Assembly (NCBI RefSeq): GCF_003148825.1
Contig: NZ_QGGZ01000012.1
Location: 124,001-188,000 of the forward strand
Direction: 5' to 3'
Length of the DNA stretch: 64,000 bases
From: Streptomyces sp. CG 926
GTDB taxonomy: Bacteria > Actinomycetota > Actinomycetes > Streptomycetales > Streptomycetaceae
Shown: piece by piece, positions 59,294-64,000 of the stretch
Layout: every line of letters begins with the position of its first letter
Numbering within the stretch: position 1 is the first letter of the stretch
Notes under the pieces: model-generated
The model's database searches: none
Told to the model about the DNA's origin: nothing
Seen by the model: only the letters and a program-made list of their open reading frames with translations
Position numbers and translations under genes: made by a program

Positions 59294-61705
59294 TTACTTC
59301 GAGGAGGGGCCGACCTCGATGGTCATGACCTCACCGTCGTAGGTCTCCTTCAGGATCTTGATCTTGGTGTTGGTGTCAGTGACCTTCACCGATCCGGTCG
59401 GGTTCTCGTCGTAGTAGTACTTGCCCTTGTGGTCGTCGAAGACCAGGTTCGCGGGCTTCGGCTTGAGGAAGAGCTCCTCGCCGTTCTTGTGCAGGGTGAA
59501 GGCATCCGTGGAGTACGCGCTGAAGGTGGCGTCGTACGGCTGGATCTTGTTGCGGAGCAGCGTGCCGTCCGCCCACTTCATGGGCTTGGCGTTGGCGTCG
59601 ATCGGGAGGATCAGACCCTGGCCCGGGTGGACGCTGGTGTTGTTGTCCTTCTGGCTGGTGTCCCACTGCCAGATGAGCAGACCGTCCTGGTACGGGTAGT
59701 GCTCGACCCAGTCCGGCTTGGTGTTGCCGAAGCCGAAGTTGTACGGCCCCACCTTGAGGGTGGCGTCGGACGACACGTAGCGACGGTTCTCCGCGATGTA
59801 ACGCTGCGCGTACTCCTTGGAGAAGTCGGCGCCGATGCGCGAGAAGCCCTTGCCGGTCCAGCCGTTGTCGCCGTTCTCGGCGCCGTCGGTGAACAGCGCG
59901 GAGCCGTCGGCCGTCAGCGAGATGGCGTCGGCCGCGAAGCCCTTGCCGCCCGCGCCGCCGTCCGTCTGGTAGCGGAAGCGGAGGTCGACCTTCTTGCCCG
60001 CGTAGGCGTCGAGCGGGAAGTTCAGCGACTTCCAGGCACCCGAGACACCGGTGAGCGACGGGCTGCCGGAGGCGTCGGCCGGGAGGGCCGTGCCGTCGGC
60101 GGTGCCGGCCAGCGCGGTCCAGGTGGCGCCGCCGTCCGTGGACACCTCGGTGTAGAGGTAGTCGTAGTCGGCCTCGATGTCCCACCAGCCCTTGAGGGAC
60201 AGGGCGGCGGACTTCTTGCCGGTCAGGTCGACCGAGCGGGTCAGGGTGTTCTTGAGGTCGTCACCCATGTTGCTCCACCACTGGGTGGAGCCCTCGGCCG
60301 GCTTGACGACCTCGGTCTTGACCTGCTTCTTCGGCAGCTCGACGACCAGCGCCTGCTTGTCCTTGGTGTTGAACGCCGACACGCCCAGCTTGTGGGTGGA
60401 CTTCGTCGCGGCCTTGGCCGTGTCGTAGTTCAGCCAGCCCAGCTGGAGCTTGTCCCAGGCGGTCATGTCGCCCGGGGTGTCGCCGATGGAGTCCTTGCCC
60501 TTGCCGAGCCAGGAACCGGCCGACATCAGCGACCAGAAGCCGACGCTGTTGTCGCCGCCACCGGTGGTGTCGTAGAGGTCGGGCAGACCGAGGTCGTGAC
60601 CGTACTCGTGCGCGAAGACACCGAGGCCGCCGTTCTCGGGCTGCATCGTGTAGTCGCCGACCCAGATACCGGTGTTGCCGATCTGGGTACCACCGGCCTT
60701 GTTGTTGTCCGGGCCGGTCTTGCCCGCCGCGGTGCCGTAGGCGTACCAGCGGTGCGCCCACAGCGCGGTCGTGCCCTGAACGCCGCCACCGGCCGACTCG
60801 TCCTCGCCCGCGTGGACGATCTGGAAGTGGTCGATGTAGCCGTCGGGCTCGTTGAAGTTGCCGTCGTTGTCGAAGTCGTAGCGGTCCCACTGGTCGTACT
60901 GGGCCAGCTGCGCCTTGATCTGCGCGTCGGTCTTGCCGGCCTTCTTCTGGGCCTCCGACCACGCGGTGACGCCGTCCTTGACGGTGTCCCACACGTTGGA
61001 GCAGTTGGTCTGGCCGCAGTAGTTGGAGCCGTAACGGCCCTCGTTGTACGGGACCTTGACCCAGTCGGCGACCTCGCCCTCGACCGAGTAACGGCCCGAG
61101 GAGGTCTTCTCGTAGTAGGTCTTCAGCGACTCCTTGCCCTGACCCGTCGCGAAGTACAGGTCCTGGAAGTACTCACGGCTGAAGTCCTTGCGCCAGGCGG
61201 TGCTGTTGTCCTTGGCGCGGTCCGGCTGGGCGATCGTGTTGTGCAGCGGACCGGGGGTACCGCCGTACTTGGGGGCCTCGGGCTTGGGGCCCGGACCGTC
61301 CGGGTCGTACATGGTCGTGTTGTCGACCTGGTCGCCGAACTCGACGAGGATCGTGAAGATCTTGTCGGTCTTCTCACGGCCGAGCTCGACGTACTTCTTG
61401 TCGTCGAGCTTGACGACCTTGGAGGCGCCGCGCTGCTCGACGCCCTTCTTGCCGGTCAGCACCTGGTCCAGGGCGGCCGCGCGCTGCTTGGCCTGCTGGT
61501 CGCTGAACGGGCCCTTGAGGTCGTGCTCGACGACCTTCGAGGGCGACGTCGGGTCCTGCCGGTCGGCCGCCGGGGCGGCCTGGGCCTTGCCCTCGGCCTG
61601 GGCCGCGGTAACGGTGAAGAAGGTGGCGCTTGTCGCACAAGCGGCCATGGTCACGGTGACAGCGGCAGCGCGTATCGCACGCCGTCTGGCGGAATTGCTG
61701 GTCAC
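59294..61705 (-). CDS. Secreted immune-inhibitor-A-like M6 metalloprotease
   Basis: An 803-residue exported zinc protease. A twin-Arg-like/basic start (TSNSARRRAIRAAAVTVTMA) leads into a signal peptide ending near residue 43, then a propeptide. The catalytic site is FAHEYGHDLGLPDLYD with His366, Glu367 and His370. A C-terminal MAM/jelly-roll region (GWWDIEADYDYLYTEVSTDG) and VEHYPYQDGLLIWQWDTSQK follow, as in InhA. GTG 61705 has GGGGA upstream. It likely degrades extracellular protein for nutrition or during development. Confidence 0.93.
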   Translation of the reverse strand: MTSNSARRRAIRAAAVTVTMAACATSATFFTVTAAQAEGKAQAAPAADRQDPTSPSKVVEHDLKGPFSDQQAKQRAAALDQVLTGKKGVEQRGASKVVKLDDKKYVELGREKTDKIFTILVEFGDQVDNTTMYDPDGPGPKPEAPKYGGTPGPLHNTIAQPDRAKDNSTAWRKDFSREYFQDLYFATGQGKESLKTYYEKTSSGRYSVEGEVADWVKVPYNEGRYGSNYCGQTNCSNVWDTVKDGVTAWSEAQKKAGKTDAQIKAQLAQYDQWDRYDFDNDGNFNEPDGYIDHFQIVHAGEDESAGGGVQGTTALWAHRWYAYGTAAGKTGPDNNKAGGTQIGNTGIWVGDYTMQPENGGLGVFAHEYGHDLGLPDLYDTTGGGDNSVGFWSLMSAGSWLGKGKDSIGDTPGDMTAWDKLQLGWLNYDTAKAATKSTHKLGVSAFNTKDKQALVVELPKKQVKTEVVKPAEGSTQWWSNMGDDLKNTLTRSVDLTGKKSAALSLKGWWDIEADYDYLYTEVSTDGGATWTALAGTADGTALPADASGSPSLTGVSGAWKSLNFPLDAYAGKKVDLRFRYQTDGGAGGKGFAADAISLTADGSALFTDGAENGDNGWTGKGFSRIGADFSKEYAQRYIAENRRYVSSDATLKVGPYNFGFGNTKPDWVEHYPYQDGLLIWQWDTSQKDNNTSVHPGQGLILPIDANAKPMKWADGTLLRNKIQPYDATFSAYSTDAFTLHKNGEELFLKPKPANLVFDDHKGKYYYDENPTGSVKVTDTNTKIKILKETYDGEVMTIEVGPSSK

Positions 61706-62121
61706 TTGATGTCGTTCCCCTCCCGCGGCCGCAACGTTGGTCGGAACTTCTCCATAGGAGCGGGGGGTTCCGCGCGGCGCGCGTCTCAAGTGACGACATT
61801 TGACCGGAGGGAAGCGAGAAAAGACAGACCTTGACTTGACCCTTACAACTGCACTATGCGGTCAGGGAGTTCCGCTATCCGGACGTTCCACTTCCATACG
61901 GGGCGAAGGGCCCTTCCCGACCCCGCCGACGGTCCGTCCCGTCCCCCTTTCTCCCCCTGCCGTCGCCCGGAAAATGATCCCGTGCGCCCCCTGTGCTCCG
62001 GCACCGTGTGTTAGGTCACGCTTACCGGCGGTCCGACTCGGGCATCTCCCGTCATAGAGTCACTTGGCGCGCGAACTGGTCGAGCCGACTCCCCCTCCCC
62101 TCACCGAGGACGGATATCGCC
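61706..62121. other. Intergenic region between divergent genes, no gene seen
   Basis: A 416-bp gap, AT-richer between 61800 and 61860 (TTGACTTGACCC and nearby), and again near 62010-62060. It probably holds promoters for the M6 protease and the small membrane protein. No ORF with codon bias, hairpin or RNA motif is convincing. Confidence 0.5.
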
Positions 62122-62436
62122 ATGCCGCGTCCGACTGCCGCACAGCTCGCGTACGGGTCCGCCACGGTCGTCGTGTCGACGATCGCCATGCTGCTGCTCT
62201 CGCAGACGAGCACCGGGCTCGGAGTCGCGGTCATCTCCGCCGCCGCGCTCGCCCTGGGTCTGCTCGTCGCGCTCACCGTGCCCCTCCCGCGGCGCCGCGG
62301 CCGCCACGCGGCGCGTACGGGTGCCTCCCGGGCCGGCGGGGCCGCCGGGGCCGCTGCGGCCCAGGAGGGCGCTACAGGGGACGCCCGGGTGCCCGAGCCC
62401 CGGACGGCAACGGCCGAACACCCCGTACATCACTGA
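62122..62436 (+). CDS. Small membrane protein
   Basis: A 104-residue protein with two hydrophobic helices (YGSATVVVSTIAMLLLSQ and AVISAAALALGLLVALTV), then a basic stretch (PRRRGRHAARTG) and a Gly/Ala-rich cytoplasmic tail. No family is recognised. ATG 62122 follows CGAGGA. The transcript ends at a perfect hairpin. Confidence 0.65.
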   Translation: MPRPTAAQLAYGSATVVVSTIAMLLLSQTSTGLGVAVISAAALALGLLVALTVPLPRRRGRHAARTGASRAGGAAGAAAAQEGATGDARVPEPRTATAEHPVHH

Positions 62437-62450
62437 CGATCGACGCCGAA

Positions 62451-62494
62451 CGCGGCGCGGGCGGCCTCCCCTGAGGGAGGCCGCCCGCGCCGCG
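62451..62494. terminator. Bidirectional terminator, 20-bp perfect arms
   Basis: Arms 62451-62470 and 62475-62494 around CTGA, located between convergent stops. Confidence 0.85.
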
Positions 62495-62505
62495 ATGCGT
62501 CATGC

Positions 62506-63240
62506 CTAGCCGGTGGCCTGGACCACCACGGTCTTGGCGACCTTGTCGTGCAGGCCCTGCTTGTACGGCTTGTCGACCAGGATCGAGACGACCAGCGCGA
62601 TCGGCCACAGGCAGGCGCAGCAGATCAGGGTCGGCAGCCAGAGCACGGCGGCGCGCGACAGGGCGGCGTTGGACTGCGGCACGCTGCCGTCGTTGAGCAT
62701 CGCGACGCGCAGCTTCATCGCCCGCTTGCCGACCGTCTGGCCGTTCTTCTTGGTGAACCACCAGTCGTAGCCGACGTACGCGACGATCGAGATCAGGGTC
62801 ATGATCAGGCCGCTGCCGCTGTAGGTCTTGCTGAAGACCTCGCTGATGTCCTCGCCCTGGTCGGTGTTGTACTCGTAGCGGTTCGTGCCGAAGGCCAGCT
62901 GGATGAGGGCCAGCGGGATGGCGACGATCACCACGTCGATGATGCGCGCGAGGAGTCGCTTGCCGAAGTCGGCGAGCGGGGGCATGCCGGCGAGCGGATC
63001 GGGCATGCCGTAGCCGCCGCTCCCGCCGTACGGGTCCCCGCCGCCGTACGGGGGCGGCGGGGGCGGGTATCCCCCGCCGCCCGGGCCTCCGGGCGGGGGG
63101 CCTCCGGGCGGGGGCGGACCGCCACTGCCGGGGGGCGGCGAGCCGTACGGCGAACCGCCCGACGGAGGCGTCGGTTCCTGGGGCTTCTTGAGGAACGGGT
63201 CGTCCTCGGGCGGCTGGCCCGGCGGCTGGTCGGTACTCAT
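62506..63240 (-). CDS. RDD-family membrane protein with proline-rich N-terminus
   Basis: A 244-residue protein. Residues 10-85 are Pro/Gly-rich (PPPGGPPPGGPG), likely a disordered cytosolic tail. The RDD domain follows: DFGKRLLARIIDVVIVAIPL near 100 with the Arg and Asp pair, GYDWWFTKKNGQTVGKRAMK near 165, and GLHDKVAKTVVVQ at the end. Three to four membrane helices. RDD proteins are proposed transporters or ion-coupled proteins, but no substrate is known. ATG 63240. Confidence 0.88.
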   Translation of the reverse strand: MSTDQPPGQPPEDDPFLKKPQEPTPPSGGSPYGSPPPGSGGPPPPGGPPPGGPGGGGYPPPPPPYGGGDPYGGSGGYGMPDPLAGMPPLADFGKRLLARIIDVVIVAIPLALIQLAFGTNRYEYNTDQGEDISEVFSKTYSGSGLIMTLISIVAYVGYDWWFTKKNGQTVGKRAMKLRVAMLNDGSVPQSNAALSRAAVLWLPTLICCACLWPIALVVSILVDKPYKQGLHDKVAKTVVVQATG

Positions 63241-63327
63241 GGCCCGAGTCGAACCCGACTCCGACACCCTCGCAACGGGACCGCGTCCATTCGGGGGCAG
63301 GTGCGCGGGCGGGCCCGCCGGCCGCGC

Positions 63328-64000
63328 TCAGCGAGCCACGTACGTCCGGGCCGCCTTGTCGTGCCAGGCCTGGCGGCGCGGGCGGTCCACGAGGCACCAG
63401 AGGCTGCCGGGAAGGCCGAGGAAGGCGTACACCAGCCAGCGGCGCAGGGCCGCGCCGAAGGTGGGCGGGCGCAGGGTGGCGGTGGCCAGGACCCGGACGC
63501 CGAGCAGCTTCTTGCCCGGGGTGCGGCCCCAACGGGCCGTGGGCAGCACCTCGTAGAGGATCCCGAAGAGCAGGACGGCGCCGAGGACCAGCGCCAGTTG
63601 GCCGGCGATGGTCCCGTCGAGGAGCCAGACGGTGGTGGTGCGGCCGCTCGCCCGGGCGGCGTCCACCTTGGCCTCGACGTGGGCGGTGGCCTCGGGCAGG
63701 AGGGGACGGGCCACGGCCACCGCGACGGCCGCGTGGACGAGCGAGTCCAGGGCCCGGGCCATGGCCCGGCGCGGCAGTCCGGCGGGGCGCACGGCCCGCT
63801 CGGCCATCCGCTCGAACACCTCCCGGGGCGTACGGGCTCCCGCGGGGCGGGAGCCGGAGCCGTCCGGGCGGACCTCGTCGGCCCGGTGGGGCTCCCGGCT
63901 CTGCGGCTGGGGCCGGGGCTCCGGCCGGGCCTCCGCCGGGGCGGGTGCCTCGGGCCGTGCGGCGATCCTCGGGCGCACGCCGGCGGGGCGCGGCGCCCAG
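63328..64000 (-). CDS. RDD-family membrane protein, partial at right edge
   Basis: At least 216 residues from GTG 63978, and the frame stays open to the window end, so the true start may lie outside. A Pro/Arg/Ala-rich cytosolic region covers the first ~95 residues. The RDD-like domain has RRAMARALDSLVHAAVAVAV, GILYEVLPTARWGRTPGKKL and RQAWHDKAARTYVAR. It is 87 bp upstream of the other RDD gene, the same pattern as in other Streptomyces where two RDD genes are adjacent. Confidence 0.8.
   Translation of the reverse strand, partial: WAPRPAGVRPRIAARPEAPAPAEARPEPRPQPQSREPHRADEVRPDGSGSRPAGARTPREVFERMAERAVRPAGLPRRAMARALDSLVHAAVAVAVARPLLPEATAHVEAKVDAARASGRTTTVWLLDGTIAGQLALVLGAVLLFGILYEVLPTARWGRTPGKKLLGVRVLATATLRPPTFGAALRRWLVYAFLGLPGSLWCLVDRPRRQAWHDKAARTYVAR

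Overview
The window is about 64 kb of very GC-rich actinobacterial DNA, almost certainly a Streptomyces chromosome. The main grounds are a GlcNAc PTS with DasR-type operators (nagF, nagE1, nagE2), a class E sortase with an LAxTG substrate, a DUF1707 protein, a guanidine-III riboswitch, and the pncB-clpS-DUF2017-mec-cysO-cysM block also known in Mycobacterium tuberculosis. Many genes start with GTG and overlap their neighbours by four bases (GTGA or ATGA).

Layout. 63-3901: a phosphonate-type operon (GntR regulator, FAD oxidoreductase, phosphonatase-like hydrolase, ABC ATPase). 4046-11836: an LAHTG surface protein, a ROK regulator divergent from a Gfo/Idh/MocA oxidoreductase, an FAH-family hydrolase, a small YidC paralogue, a membrane protein, a class E sortase and a SEC-C protein. 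11959-30869: a compact 19-kb island of ten genes that reads as a defence locus. 30952-44404: small membrane proteins, GNAT, AbiEi/DUF559-like, DUF445, DUF1707, a three-gene ABC-2 exporter, a class A penicillin-binding protein, a riboswitch-controlled guanidinium exporter, GroES-like, DUF3618, BCP peroxiredoxin and two HNH nucleases beside tRNA-Leu(UAG). 44592-64000: conserved core genes rdgB, rph, nagF/E1/E2, an Rv1339-like MBL phosphodiesterase, DUF488, cysM/cysO/mec with a cysteine leader peptide, an amino-acid permease, DUF2017, clpS, pncB, a nicotinamidase, a secreted M6 metalloprotease and two RDD proteins.

The island is the most interesting part. Its right-hand operon encodes a sacsin/Hsp90-type ATPase fused to an SF2 helicase, a UvrD-like SF1 helicase, a DrmA-type helicase (DELH box) and a DrmB-type DUF1998 protein. 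DrmA and DrmB are the core pair of DISARM anti-phage systems. A divergent, translationally coupled operon encodes an XRE-HTH protein fused to a GHKL ATPase and two proteins of unknown function. Facing it are a Vsr endonuclease and two 5-methylcytosine methyltransferases, one of which has lost its catalytic cysteine (Cys to Arg). No DrmC phospholipase D, DrmE or DrmD is present. I infer a DISARM-related system in which methylation marks self and the helicase/ATPase set acts on unmarked DNA. Its exact gene set does not match a DISARM class I know of.

Intergenic DNA holds strong hairpin terminators, a family of GCCGGCG(A/T)TTGAGGCGCGG repeats at five loci (one expanded into five 29-bp tandem copies), and an unusual nested inverted repeat at 34865-35116. 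No integrase, transposase or CRISPR array was seen.
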